Source of the DNA: Gracilaria domingensis
Lineage: Eukaryota > Rhodophyta > Florideophyceae > Gracilariales > Gracilariaceae
Direction of reading: 5' to 3'
NCBI GenBank assembly: GCA_022539475.1
Contig: VCMS01000089.1
Span: 62,001-126,000 of the forward strand
Length of the DNA: 64,000 nt
The notes below the pieces were generated by a model that worked only from the letters and a program-made list of their open reading frames with translations, ran no database searches and was not told the DNA's origin. Position numbers and translations under genes: made by a program. Positions 20,852 to 32,845 of this stretch are shown here, one piece after another (positions within the stretch are counted from its first letter, which is position 1; each line of letters begins with the position of its first letter).

Positions 20852-23210
20852 TGAACTTGACGAATCAACCAATTAACGTACAAGACACTTCATTTTTGTT
20901 ATTTTGCTTCTATAATCCCTAGCAAAGATCTAAAGCCTGGGCCGATCGGTTGACGAAAATGTGACGTTGAGAATCATTGCGTTGTCAAACTGTTTGAGAG
21001 GGTGCGTCGTTTCTATTCCGGTTCGGGGCGAGTCCTATGGGTATGAGCGTTCACTACATAAGCAGACTCCGCTTAGCTCCATTAAATTTGTTCATCGCAG
21101 GCCAGTCAAATTCTCCCCTGCTGAGCCGAATAGCTGTCTTGCTTCGTGTCTGGATCACATGACCTATAAAAACAGGCGTGATGACACGGTAACGCACTGT
21201 GCCCTAATGTGGTTCTCATAATTAAAAAACTTTTTTACCTCTTTTGGCCGAAAATGGCTTTTTCTGAGGGAGGAAGGAAGGAGACACCAACTTTGCGACC
21301 GCGCCATGATCAATGAAGCGCTGGCTGTGCTTTCTAGCATGTGTTTTGGTAAGGAGGAGAGCCTCCTCCTCTGCCATGTCGCCAGAAAGTGGTCGTAGTA
21401 AAGACGGCAGATCGCCACATCGCCATTAGAAAGGCATTTCTGCGACGAGGAAGAAAAGCCAGCCATCTTTCCATGATGTGCTTTCTTCTTATATCAAATC
21501 TGCTTTCTCTTTACTGTGCCCCCCAAATGTTGCGAAAAGTTCCACCGTCCGAATCATCACAAAACGTGTTGCAAATCGGACGAATAATCTCGTGATTTCT
21601 TCGTTAAACATAAAAGGCAACGTACCAAAAAAGAAAAGTTTGCCAAAGGGCGGTAATAAAAACGAGGTTGGGTCTAATTCTTCACAGAAGACTTCCTCTG
21701 AACTTTTTCGTTTAGAGCAGCTGGCTCCTAGGCCAGTCCAATTCGGTGGGAGACCGAACAAGAAACGCGAGCAGAGATGCCGTAATCGTACGAGGTGTGT
21801 CAATTTTAGGGGTCAAGTGTGGAGATTTAAAGATTTTTATGGCCTAAAAGTCTTTTAGTGCACCAGGGGATGCTGTTTATTGGATGACCGAGTTCATACG
21901 ATTAGTTTTAATGAACCGCTTGTTACGTGTGCAAGAGAGATATGTAAAACATGATGGCCACAATCTTTTTTGTGCTTTTGAGAAGATTCTTGTGCTTAGG
22001 GTGTGTTGAGAACTATACAAACATGACTTCTAGTTTTGTACATGACGCTTAACAACAGTCTTTTTTTTCACTCAAGAGAGATAGCACTTTTTTCTGAGCG
22101 TTGTTAGCTTAATGGTGCTCCAAAACTGCAGTTCAACGCTCATCTATGAGTATGTTTGCTGAACTTAGTCAAAATTCCCGTCCACAGGTTTTCCTGAGAC
22201 ACACCAGTATATGACCTGTAGTACCTATTACTTCCATTCAAAATGGTTTGAAAATGTAAAAAACGGTAGAGCTAATAAACGCTGAGCACTACCTGTGGGC
22301 CTCCGCCAAAATCACTAAATGTTTAAGTTAGTATTATTTATTAATTCTAAGAAGCGCACTACTTAGCGCGTCAGCTACACCGCCGTCGCGCCCCATAACG
22401 ATTACCAACCAGAATGATCCTACTTTATGACCTTGGCTCCAGCCTTTCTCGCCTTCGGCGGTGCACAACTCCGTAGCGAAGAGACTCAGTATTGCAACGG
22501 ATCGAGTATTTACCCTGCGTTTTCGAAAAAATCGGGTTGTGAGAGTGCTAATTGCTTTCCCTTGGTTTCAAAATTGTAAAATAAACTCTTGGCTGTACGT
22601 CGTATTTTTTCGTCTTTTTTTCTTGAGTGCACTATACCTACGTGAGTGCTACTTTTCTATTTTATTTCTGCCGTACTTTATGGTAGAGATCTTCTAGAGC
22701 AGTATATTCCACAAACGTGATGTACTTTATTACCCAACTCTCTACGGGCCGTCGTGACGGTTTTGCCTCTCCTTTATTACACTCGGTTCGTTTCTTCATT
22801 CCAAGGAGACGCAATTTTCTCGAGTGCCTTTCGTAGAGGAAGATGCCGAACGTTTTGCTGGTTTTCTTTTGTTTGCAGTAATTGCAATACAAAAACGTGA
22901 TTTTGGTTTCTAAAAAAGTGTGAATTATTCACATTAGGGCAATGTGCGTTTCGAACATGAAAAGAGTACTGTGTCTCCTTCAACTCAATCTATAAAGTTT
23001 TTCTACGCTGTGCGTTAAACAGGGAAAAAAAACTTGTGCGCTCTGTGACTGTCCGATCTGTAAGTTGACACGATTGCAGTACATTGACAACGCCACAAGT
23101 CGTTCTTCAAATAATATATATCCGGTTTCTTTTTCAAACAAGACAGGTGGCGTACTTGCTGTTGTGAAATCCCACGAGTAGGCAAACAAGAGTCGCGTCG
23201 CGGAAAGCGC

Positions 23211-23620
23211 ACCTACAGGGTGTTCGAGACCTGCTCTCTATAGGGGTTGATGCAGCAGTAAAACCCTCTGACAGGGCCAGCGCGATGCCGGATGTAAGTC
23301 CGGGTGGCCTCGATCTGAGCGTGCAGTCAGAAGTGAAGGGGAGAATCGGCGTAGGTATCCGGTGGTTCCGGCGAGCCACAGCGAGTGGGGATATCCAGCC
23401 TAACGGTAGAGAGTGACAGGGGATCAGCAAACGAGCCGCACTGCGAAGCACTGACTCGTGATAAACGGTAATAAGTGCCGAGACTAGTGGGCAAAAACCT
23501 GTATAACAGGACAGAGAAGCGAGAGCCGTATGACGGAACTAATAACAAAGAAAGAACAAAAGAAGCCGTAACGACTGTCTAGAACTCCTCAGTGGTAGGG
23601 GTCGGATGACTGGCCCGGAA
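23211..23620 (+). other. GC-rich island, possible group II intron remnant
   Basis: Structured-RNA-like sequence with short hairpins (CCGGATGTAAGTCCGG near 23288) and AGAAGCGAGAGCCGTATGACGG at about 23515-23536. This resembles the 5' strand and bulge of group II intron domain V. The matching 3' strand (CGTACGGTTC-like) is not found downstream, so domain V is incomplete or the likeness is chance. Minus-strand open frames here look like composition effects. Confidence 0.25.
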
Positions 23621-23711
23621 TAGTGGCGGCTTGCCCGATTAGGGACGTAGACCGTTCACAAGCGGCAAAAAAGTCAGAGCCAGAAGCCTCCTTGAGGTTT
23701 ACTTCCTGTAC

Positions 23712-23733
23712 AGTGGCGGCAAGTGCCGCCACT
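23712..23733. repeat. terminator-like hairpin
   Basis: AGTGGCGGCA / AG / TGCCGCCACT followed by TTTAT: a 10-bp GC-rich perfect stem and a short T tract, the shape of a bacterial or plastid intrinsic terminator. A terminator function in a nuclear genome is doubtful. Confidence 0.6.
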
Positions 23734-23810
23734 TTTATACGGCACTTGAAAATATCAATTGAAATATCTAACTATCGGGCGATGCCGGCCAATACACTAC
23801 AGGTGTGCCC

Positions 23811-23830
23811 CCGTGGCAGGCTTGCCACGG
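23811..23830. repeat. hairpin with GGCT tetraloop
   Basis: CCGTGGCA-GGCT-TGCCACGG, flanked by GTGTGCC and GCGCAC that extend the fold imperfectly. Confidence 0.7.
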
Positions 23831-24163
23831 CGCACCCGCTAACGGGCCAACTTGGCACACGTGTGCAGAAATACTACCCTTCCTAGGCATACCCCAAAAT
23901 AGGGCCACTACCCCAGTAGCCTCTCATAACCTGAGGTGTCGAAGCCGGTAACGGATGAACAAACTATGAAAAACACCTCGATTCATCCCCACAAAGAGCG
24001 TTTTGCTCTACACTTGCACACCGTTTAATTACACAGACACAAAACCTTAGGGCTTGTTCCAAAACAGTAGATGAAATAAACGAGCGACCGACGCACGATG
24101 AACAAGCATGCTCAAATGACCAGGCCCGTATTCCTGACTGACTGACTAGTGTTTATGCGACCA

Positions 24164-24193
24164 GCTCCCTGGCCTCATATGAGGCCAAGGAGC
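24164..24193. repeat. 30-bp near-perfect palindrome
   Basis: GCTCCCTGGCCTCAT joined to its complement ATGAGGCCAAGGAGC with one mismatch; isolated in gene-poor sequence. Confidence 0.85.
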
Positions 24194-25441
24194 GAACATA
24201 AATTTGTCTAACGTTTTGTTTATTTTAGGTGCACGATTCAAAAATTCAATAGTTTAAACAGCATTTTGAACCACTCTTTTGGCAGTTGTGCATGAACTTC
24301 GGAGTTTGGTTTGTCTTCCGTTGTAATTCGCACGCAGCAACACCTACGCCTGGAACACATATCGCGACTGCTTCCTGGGCCACTCTTGCACGTCTCGATC
24401 GTTGCACACCCAAGAAAACGCAGAATGAAAACTTTCCCTGCCTTCAGGGAAACTTCCCTAACGTTCCCTTAACTGTGCACGTGGCACAGAACTTTACTAA
24501 AACTTTTGAATAGTGTTACAACGATGCACGTTGTAACTTCTTCCGTCTCTTATGCATATTGAGGATCATATCGTAGAAGGAATACGCCTGACATAATATG
24601 ATGCTATGAAAGAGCTTGTAGGCTTTCATGAAGGAAAGCAGCTCTTTCACCTCAAAGCATATGTCTCAATTCAAATACGACAATTGCTGTACACGATTGA
24701 AACTTGTTTCCGTGTAAACGCTCTTGCTGTCTTTAACACTAGACAAATTCAAGCCATTTACTGCGCTCAATTGCGCTGACAAAGCGATCTTTACGATTCG
24801 AGAGGCAGACGGAAACCAGAGCGCCCGCTCCGCTTCACAGAGCTAGCACCAGCCGCAGCGAACAGCCTTCTGTTCTGAATAGCATTGTTCCCTAGGTTAA
24901 AAATTGTAGGTATCGAACACGAAGCCAAAGCACAGCGCAAGGGTGGAGCAAGGGTTGGCGAGCAGCGCAAAGACTATCATTGCAGACGCCACGATTTGCG
25001 CCTTAGAGCCAGTCTCCGCGGAATTTTTGAATCGCTGACCCGAAGTGGAGCTCTGCTCCGCGGTTAAACGTCTTCTCCAAAATTCTGTTATTGATCACTA
25101 CCGTTTCGTTGTCTTGTAGACCTCTAATGTTTGGATATTTTGGAGACAAAGAACAGGCGCCTGCACATGAGTTTTAGCTACACCTTCCAGCACAACCGAT
25201 CGCGTTCAGTGAGTCTCATGGGGAAGAAACTGCTCCCACCCCATAATCACAGTTATGAGTGGAACGGTGTCGCTCTACAGCACTTGGTGAGGGTAGAAAG
25301 AACGTGCACCAAGTCATTTCGCAGAAAATTGCTAAAGTGTTCGCGTTGTACGACAGGATCCCACCATTAAAACTCTGTAGTGCCCAAAAACCTTACAGGC
25401 AAAAAAGAAGCCGACTACATGAGAAAAAAGTATGCGTTGAC

Positions 25442-26281
25442 TTAATCGTAAGGGAACAGATGTCTGCTTTGCGCATACTCGCGACAAAGTACGAAGAAGA
25501 AGTTAAAAGTGTACGGTTTGAACGTCGGTAGAGAAATTAGCACAACCGAAAGGAAAGGCGTGAGTGCATGCAATAAGATGCAGAGCAAGAAAGACGCAAA
25601 GCCGATGAGAGACGCGGCGTCCGCAGGCACAGTGGTGTCCCAAGTTAAGACATAGTGCCCGTAGTACACGCTAATTGGCGCTCTAATCTGCAAGCAGTCT
25701 GGCATGAACGGTTCCAAGATAAGAATGAAGGCCGCGAAAGAGCCGCCGAACACAAGAGTTTTGACCCTGGCCGAAGCGCGGCTTCTATTCTGGAGGGACA
25801 GTGCGGCGCGGTCCGCAAAGCATGCCACTATGCGCCAGATTACGCCATCGTTCACAGTGGCGTTCATGGAGGCGGCGATTTCCACTGCAACGGACATTAA
25901 AATGAAGAGGGAGATAGCGACGGAAGGTTCGTGAGCTGGCTGAAGATGGCACCGCGCACGCCGCACATTGCGCCAAGCCTGCCACACGGAGCACCAAAGG
26001 AGGGTACGGTACGCGCCAGCCGGTGGTCGACGTGCGTATACAGTGGCGGCAGCGACGGCGCCAGCGTCGGTGACGGATTCAGTGGCGGCCAGCGGGACTG
26101 GCAGGGCAGGAGCGGAAGGTATAGCCCGGGTTTGTCTCACATGCTGGCACGATGTAGGAGCAATAGCTTGGAGGTACGTACGGCCACAAGGAAAAGAGCG
26201 AAGGCGGTGGCGTAGACGAGATGGGAAATCATTAACATGGAGATTGTGGCGGCGGGGTAGCGGTGGCGGAGCGGCGCGCAA
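25442..26281 (-). CDS. hypothetical multi-pass membrane protein (uncertain)
   Basis: Unrecognised. The open frame has hydrophobic segments around ISLFILMSVAVEI, TLVFGGSFAAFILIL and SLIGFASFLLCILLHALTPFLSVVLISL, enough for three or four membrane spans. The first about 95 residues are Arg/Pro-rich and unlike coding sequence. In another minus frame just upstream (26245-26147), MLMISHLVYATAFALFLVA could be a signal/TM exon followed by a GTACGT donor at about 26188, so the true gene may have an intron. The block is much more GC-rich than its surroundings. Coding status is unproven. Confidence 0.3.
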   Translation of the reverse strand: MRAAPPPLPRRHNLHVNDFPSRLRHRLRSFPCGRTYLQAIAPTSCQHVRQTRAIPSAPALPVPLAATESVTDAGAVAAATVYARRPPAGAYRTLLWCSVWQAWRNVRRARCHLQPAHEPSVAISLFILMSVAVEIAASMNATVNDGVIWRIVACFADRAALSLQNRSRASARVKTLVFGGSFAAFILILEPFMPDCLQIRAPISVYYGHYVLTWDTTVPADAASLIGFASFLLCILLHALTPFLSVVLISLPTFKPYTFNFFFVLCREYAQSRHLFPYD

Positions 26282-28146
26282 CTCGGGGGGCGCGCAGCCC
26301 CCGGGCCGGGCTCCTGGCGAAGCGCGTCGTCAGCCGGCCGCTGCTGCTGGCGCGCTGACGCAAGACGCACGGACACAAGTGCGTGTGTTCCAAACAGCCG
26401 GCAGCCAGCGCACCGGCTACGATGGGCATCTCGTTGCGCGCGCAAAGCCGCTTATCGTTGCTCTCGATGCCCAGCGGCTTGGGCCCGGAGCGTCGGGCGG
26501 CGCGCAATGAATCAGCTGTGTATGAGTTGGCGGCGCTGCGCCGCGGAAGGCAGGAAGACTCGCGTTGGGAGGTGGGCGGCCGGTAGCGTCGCATTGCATA
26601 ACAGAGCAGGCGGTGGGGGAGACAACGATCGATACGCTGACAATAAATCCATAAAGGGCGGCGCTGAAACCTGCATGGCGAGAGGAGAACGACGCAGGCT
26701 CTGCAGCGCAGCGACGGCGATGGCGATTCCCGGCCATGATGATCGCTAGGAACGATCGCTCCATATCAAGACCGCCGCCCACGCTCTTTAGATCCCCAAT
26801 CCACTCACTCCCATTCAAAACAAATCATCCTCTTCGTGCCTCTAAATCCTATTCAAATGGCCCATCAGCCAATAAAAGAATAGCGCGGAGCCTCGCTGAT
26901 CAGACTTTGATCCGCTTGAAGTCTTACCGTTCCATCCAGGACGATCACTTTCTCCATTTTCGCATGCTGAGCTCAAAGAGACTCAAATCTATCAACTCGT
27001 AATGAAGTACGTCTACAACCCTTTCTACACAATTTATAGAAACATTCTAACAGTTTCTAATCCCCCTAGTGTGGAGAAGCTCTTTTCTGCCTGTGGGGCA
27101 AACTCGAAGAAGTGAAACCCACCAGACTGTCCGAAGGTCCGCTCTCGTGAGAGATGGCAGACCAGTGACAGAGCCCTCTGTACCACCGTAACTCGGTTGT
27201 AAGGCCGAAGTGGCAACTGGCTATACCTACAGAGGTGCTAGGCCACGTCGTGAGGAAACGATGAGAAACTCCAGGGATGGGGTGGTATCGGCAACGATGA
27301 AACACGACCAACGACAGGTGTAGTCCCGAGAGGGAAAGCAACAGAAAACAACAACCAAACAACACCCACACGCGACGGGTAGGGCCTCCTCGGCACTGTG
27401 CCCGGAGCGGGGCGAGATCCTCCAACGGTAATGCACGGGTTTCCGTAAACACGGCAAAACTGTATACAGAGTCGGATCACTTCGTAATCTAGTCCTATAC
27501 CTCCTCGGTACGACCCTCAGGTCCTGACATCAACGAAAGATGTTCCTCAAAGGTACCGAGAGGGTAGGACCACCGTAACCAGACGTGACTATACTCGTGA
27601 GAGTGATAACCCACGTAGGCGGTTGGCGCCAGAGCATCACTCGTGTAGAGTCCACTCAGGAGAGCGCTACTCGACAAAGAGTTCACTTAGAAGTGCTCGG
27701 GTTCACTTTACAAAGGTGCTCGCAACGACGAGGTCGAGCTCACCTAAGTAGGTCTAAACTAACTATGTACACGTGGTGCACACCCGCAGGGGTCCGTACA
27801 CGTGGCTAGCACAGTGTCAGGCACCTCAGGTGCACTACCTATTGTCCCGTAATATGCACACACACGGTGCTGTCGTACACGCGTCCACCTAGCGGTATTG
27901 GCTAGCAATGGCAATCCCGATTACAGGTAACTGTGGGAAAGCCATTCCAAAAGTAACCGCCAAAATTGGGTCCAACTCATAACTCTTCGAGTGCATCCTC
28001 CTATACTCATCTCCTGAGTATATGAGTCGCATCATCCTGATAACCACGCAAATTGCGTTGCTCTACATCTCCCCCTCCTTAGAGCCGAGAGCGACTTCGA
28101 GGCCGAAGTTTTGGGCGAAACGCAAGTACTTAAATACGTCACAGTC
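26282..28146. other. non-coding, probably leader/LTR-like sequence before the gag-like ORF
   Basis: The first 500 bases are GC-rich and may belong to the gene on the left. From about 27040 to 28100 the sequence is rich in short CTCGTGAGAGTG- and ACTCGTGTAGAG-like words and ends in CTCCCCCTCCTTAG, the sort of sequence found in LTRs and retroelement leaders. I could not find a matching second LTR. Confidence 0.35.
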
Positions 28147-30000
28147 ATGAGCGGTACCAACTCCTCGGTTTCTATACCTCGCAAGCGCGATACACACTCA
28201 AGCGAACAGAGTATTCTAGTATCCGAACTCGGTCACAGTACATCATCTGTCATTCCGATGAACCCGAATCAGTTTCCTCATCACCCGACGGGTCAGACGA
28301 GCGCGTCGAACTACCCTCAGCCGGGTTTTGCGACGGCTCCACTGCCTCAGTCTCAACCGATGGTCCCGGTGAACGTTCCGTTATGGAATTCCGCGCAAGC
28401 GATGCCGCTGGTGGCGAACCAAGCTGGTTGGATATCGAAGGAATCTCTCGCAGTACGCGATTCACTCCACGATGGGTTTGTGTTCAGCCGTGCACCGTGG
28501 TTTCATCCGGTAGCTGTTAACGATGACACTCTCTTGGAGTCGTACGCCGAAAACGGCTTCCTACCGGGCGGTCTGCGGTTAGCGGTAGTGCAATCCCAAG
28601 AATGGAAAGTTCGTATAGCGATCGACCCGATGCTCCTCCGGTACGATCCCCGCGAGGGTGAGAACCTGAACACCGCGCGCGCGGAACACGCGAAGTTGGC
28701 CTACAAGAGACTCAGTCGAGTGCACCTCGAGCACCTGGTTCCACCGTCATATGGGTTCGATACTCCGTTCTACCGTACTTTCGGTGAAGTCCAATATGGA
28801 GACAACTTGGCGACGTTCAACCATGCGCGGTACGCTGGCGATGGCCCGAACACATCGAGGTTGATGTTGTGCTGGAATCGGCCCATACTCCGAGCGAAGT
28901 TCCGTTATCTTCGCAAGAACGCTTCCCAGGGTGGGTTCGTCAACCGCATTCGGTTTGAGCGGAAAGCTCGTTCCCGTCATGGGTATCTGATTCCGTTTCC
29001 AACTATCGAGACCGAGAGGTACAGACCGCAGGCCTTTGTTGGACGGTTCCCTTCTCTACCAGATTGGTAGCGTGATGTGGAGGTACCCAAAGGGTGTTTT
29101 GCAGAACTGCCTCCGTGCTTGAGTTACATCGGTTCCCGATTGATCAACGATCCGCATTCAGGATGGTGGGGTCTGGTAGCCGGCGAGTGGGCGGCACGCG
29201 TAGCAGCGTTTCTCCTCTGGGAGGCTTACGACAACTACCGTGTTTGGTATATTCCGCCGATGCTTCACAGCATTATCCACTCGCTGGATTTGCACACTCC
29301 CTTGGGGTCCGAAAAGGACGTGGATGAGATCCATTACATCTTGGATGTTATCGATGGAGTCGATTGGAAAACGGTGCCCCGTTCGCAACGCGGGAAAGGT
29401 CCTCGTCGTCACTACGACCGCTCATCCGGTAAGAGACATCCCACCGCCGGAGATTTCGTGTATTACGACCCATGGGAGGGTACGACGACGACTAGCGCGT
29501 ATGCCAAGTGGGCAGCAAACCAGCCACGGTCGATTCCAGACGGTCACCCCGTTGGGTTCATGTTCAGTGACAACTGGGTCGCCCCAGTGGACCAGGATGA
29601 TCCAAACATGGATACTGGTAGAGAGGTGGCCGGAGCACTCTTCGAGATGGACCAGGAGTTGGTGAACGACCTACCGGCGGCGAATCAGGTGTTGCACGCC
29701 AGCGGCGGTGTACCCCAGGCTCCTGCGGGTTGGAATGTTCCGACTCAAGCGAGTGTTCCGGTGGTGGGTCCGGCCCCTGTAGCGGCTACCATTCCTTCGG
29801 TCCTTCCGGCCCCGACAGCTCCGGTCGCTCCGGGAGATTCTCTGGCGAACATCGCGATGTTGCGCGCCAGTCTCTAGAACGCTGGAATTATCGTGCCCGA
29901 TCATCTCATCACGATGGCAGGGATACTGGCTTACGCCGGTCCGCACCCTTCGCAGGGTCCCTCCGGTAGCGGCGGTGCCGGTCCCTCATCGGGAGCGTAA
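28147..30000 (+). pseudogene. long gag-like ORF with two in-frame UAG codons
   Basis: From ATG 28147 one frame runs 618 codons to TAA 29998-30000, broken only by TAG at 29068-29070 and TAG at 29875-29877. The sequence flows sensibly across both (FPSLPDW-stop-RDVEVPKG; LRASL-stop-NAGIIVPDH). The N-terminal part is Ser/Pro/Gln-rich, the middle is a folded, Trp/Tyr-rich region, and the C-terminal part is Pro/Ala/Gly-rich and low complexity. I do not recognise the family. No zinc knuckle, protease or RT is visible. Position after an LTR-like leader suggests a retroelement structural gene. Either two nonsense mutations or UAG readthrough would explain the layout. Confidence 0.5.
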
Positions 30001-30373
30001 GATGACCAGCAGGGCTGGAGGACTTGGTCCTTAGTATAAGATAGAAACAGTAAAAACCATCTAGTGGTAACTTTCCCTTCACCCCTTTTGCCTGTTCTCC
30101 ACGAGCTTCATCGATCTCAGATTACTTCTTCACTCACACTGTGTTCAAGTGTACTTCACTTCCTTGGTGCTTCTTCTACTCTAACCGTTTTAAATCGGTA
30201 CAACCGGCATTTCGGTATGCTCTTCTTTCTTTCTTCTCACTTCCTCTGGTTCAGTCTTCACCACTTCATTGGTCTTCTTCCTTCATTCATCCCCCACACA
30301 GAAGGGGTCAACTCTCAATTCTGAGTCTTCCGCATCGCGGTAATAGTTGAAAGCTCCTCACCGGGAACGGTTC

Positions 30374-30727
30374 TTATCCCATTTGGGCTTGGTCCAGGTT
30401 GGACGGCAAGGCTGACCGAGTGCGACGGTGGTATGAAACGATCTTTGACCTAGGTAGGTGCTCGACCGGCTCCATGGTGCCCTCCTCGGCGGAGTAGCCA
30501 TACTATCGCACCTGGTACAGTACCGTCCCATCGGGGTCTACAACATGTCGTACGATACGTTCGATCACGTATTCCTGTGGGTACACCTCGGTATTTGACT
30601 GCTCTCCTTCACCCATTGTGGTTTCGTACCTTCGAAGGTGGCAAGGTGGTGGCCGGCTAACCTCTAGAAGGGTTCCTCTTGCACTTAACCAGTCATGACT
30701 CCCTAGAAGTTCCTCGCTGCGCGACAA
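30374..30727 (-). pseudogene. chromodomain-bearing C-terminal end of a Ty3/gypsy chromovirus
   Basis: The minus-strand frame reads EYVIERIVRHVVDPDGTVLYQVR, then TAG at 30503-30505, then YGYSAEEGTMEPVEHL, ending TAA 30374. This is a chromodomain: the TAG sits exactly where the conserved aromatic-cage Trp of YLVKW-KGY should be. So TGG to TAG is the likely change. Chromodomains end the integrase of chromoviral Ty3 elements. No intact integrase or RT could be read just upstream (to about 31150), so only a scrap survives, on the opposite strand from the gag-like ORF. Confidence 0.6.
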
Positions 30728-31168
30728 CTACAAGTTACGCCAGGAGCGTCCAATCATCAACCTGAAAGGTTCTTCTTGAAGTACTCTCCTTCTTGAGTCT
30801 GACGAGCTTCGGCTCATTTTGGTTGAGCTTCCGACCGTCCAACGGTAGCTTCGGGATTCTGAGCTCCCTCTTGCTATCCAGAAGGATCGTCCGTGCGACG
30901 GAGAACGGGCAGGGTCTCGCTCGTGCGCCATGGAGGCGGATTGACCAATCACGGTGCATATCGCGGCCTTCTGGTTGGCCAGGCGATGTCACGTGTGAGC
31001 CACGAGTTACCCTAACAAGTGTCCGTCCGCCAACGGTTGGCGACCGTACATCGTGCACCGTGCACGTGTGGTACTCGCGTACGCGACTTACTATCAGCAG
31101 TTCCCCGCGTCGGCGGTGCTTTCCATACGTCACCACGTCTCACAACGTGTTACTCTGCACTTGAGTGT

Positions 31169-31540
31169 ACGCGTGATGGGCGAGAAATGGGTAAATAGCG
31201 GGGGTGGTGTGGACTGGGAAAAAGTGATGGGATGATTGAGGTGGGATGAGTTGCGATTGGCATTGCAACATGGGAGAAAATGGAAACGCAAACTAGCACG
31301 AGTGCAGTTTTGAGAGAGGGTCGCGGAAAACAGTGAGTGGGGTAATGCGGCGAAGTAGAACCTCTACAAAAACTAGGAGACACAAGAACTAAACTGCGCG
31401 AAATGGAATTTAATATTCCAAAATTTCTTAAATTTTTTGAGTGCCAGCCTCTGCCACCCCCTCGCGCGCCCCAAAAAGCCCCAAAACTAGCTTAGTTTCC
31501 AAAGCGAACAGACTATATTCCACTTTGCAGAACACAGACG
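31169..31540 (-). repeat. left copy of a 371-bp inverted repeat
   Basis: The reverse complement matches 37591-37961 almost throughout, with only scattered substitutions and one-base indels. It is bounded at the inner side by CAGAACACAGACG and at the outer side by ACGCGTGATGGG. In the sense of the right copy the repeat runs from TGTGTTCTGC to GCCCATCA, a TG...CA end pair like an LTR. No flanking target duplication is obvious. Confidence 0.9.
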
Positions 31541-32235
31541 CTTGGAAATGTGATCACACGCAGCTCGCTCTCACGTATCCAGCTCCGTAGCAGCGGGATA
31601 CGCAGCAGCGCTTGAGAGCTGATCGCGTCAGAAAAGAGCTACATCTGAGGAAAACCATTTATTAAATTGGTAGTTGCCGTCACTGCCGAGATGCACAGTC
31701 CATGCAGGGTCCATGAAAAACCACCGGCGGTAACAGTCTCATTCCCTCCCTGCCGGGTCGGAACTATAAATCGACCTGTGTGGCAGGCTAATACTGCTTT
31801 TCCAATGACCGTTCTTAGTCCATAGCTAAATGATACCCTTCTTGTACGTCTCGATCGTAGATATATCCTGCACATGATTCAGGATGGAAGCTGGCAGTGC
31901 CGTCAAAGCTGATAGGAAAGTAAACGCACCCACGGCGGCACTGATGTCAAGGGCGTTGAGAAGAACATTCCACCACAACCAATTATATGAGCCAACAAGC
32001 AGAGAATAAAGCCAAAGCCGCTCTGGCTCTATTCGGGGCTTGTTACCTCCCATAAAGGCCCCTCGGTAACTCAAGATTCTCGTTCTTTTTTAAAAAGTTT
32101 TGACGAGAAAAGCTGCGGCCCCCAAAAGTTTATATACCGCACCTTCTTTATTAATGGCTACCTTCGTTCTTCGTTCGTTCATGCAAATCGTTCTTCTTCT
32201 CTCTGCAGGACGTTCACCAGTATACTTTGTGAATA

Positions 32236-32845
32236 ATGGACATCATCAACTTGGTCTCCGACGATGACGACAATCTTTCCCAGAGTGATTCTGAACAAAC
32301 CCTTAGAACTCCGAGCAACCAACGTGGAACTCGGAACTCAGGAGTCGCAAGAAAGCAGAACCACTCCGGAAATTTCGTCAACAAGGAGCGTGCGCGAAAC
32401 TCAGGACGATGAAATCACTCCCGCTTTGCCATCAACGACTAATACCACGAAGCGCATTCTTCGAGCACGAGATTTGCCAGACCTGTTTACAGCTTCCGTT
32501 ACGGACTCGGAGAGAGTTTTTCGCAAAAGGCCTTGTCGCTTAGTGCGTCGAAATTTATTGCGAGACCTTTCGGAATCAAAGAAAGCCAACCAGTCCGTTC
32601 CAACCGTTACGAAACATGGAGAAACCAATGCAGTTATTCTGGACGAGCTACTGGAGTCTCAAGAATCAAGGCTCTCAGAACCCTTCAGAACTACAATCCC
32701 CAACATATATCGTCCTCGCACTGCTTCCGTCAGACGCTCTTCGAATATTGACTCTATGGAAGATCCTCAGAAGCTATGGGAGCTCATGATAAGGGTCAAA
32801 GAGCGGCTTTTTGGGGATTACTTAATATGTACGGAATGTTCGTAA
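32236..32845 (+). pseudogene. frameshifted ORF with N-terminal SUMO-interaction-like motif
   Basis: A TATA-like TTTATATAC (about 32130) and a CTCTCTGCAG tract precede ATG 32236. The first frame encodes MDIINLVSDDDDNLSQSD, a hydrophobic-acidic SUMO-interaction-type motif, but closes soon. The frame one base on (open from 32264) continues with similar Ser/Glu/Gln-rich composition to TAA 32843-32845. The two read as one broken gene. Its end touches the truncated Ty3 element (32822), so the true C-terminus may be lost. No family recognised. Confidence 0.4.

Larger units (their letters stand above)
20852..25441. other. gene-poor region
   Basis: About 4.6 kb of mostly AT-rich sequence with homopolymer runs and no supportable protein gene on either strand. 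A GC-rich island at 23.2-23.9 kb (next entries) stands out from it. 24.0-25.4 kb shows only short unremarkable frames. Confidence 0.55.

Noticed and set aside
23134-23548. minus-strand open frames of 73-105 residues
   Set aside because: No protein-like motifs; they lie in structured GC-rich sequence and mirror each other in adjacent frames.
27066-27480. overlapping minus-strand frames with hydrophobic stretches
   Set aside because: Three frames are open at once, no start context and no family match; more likely LTR-like sequence.
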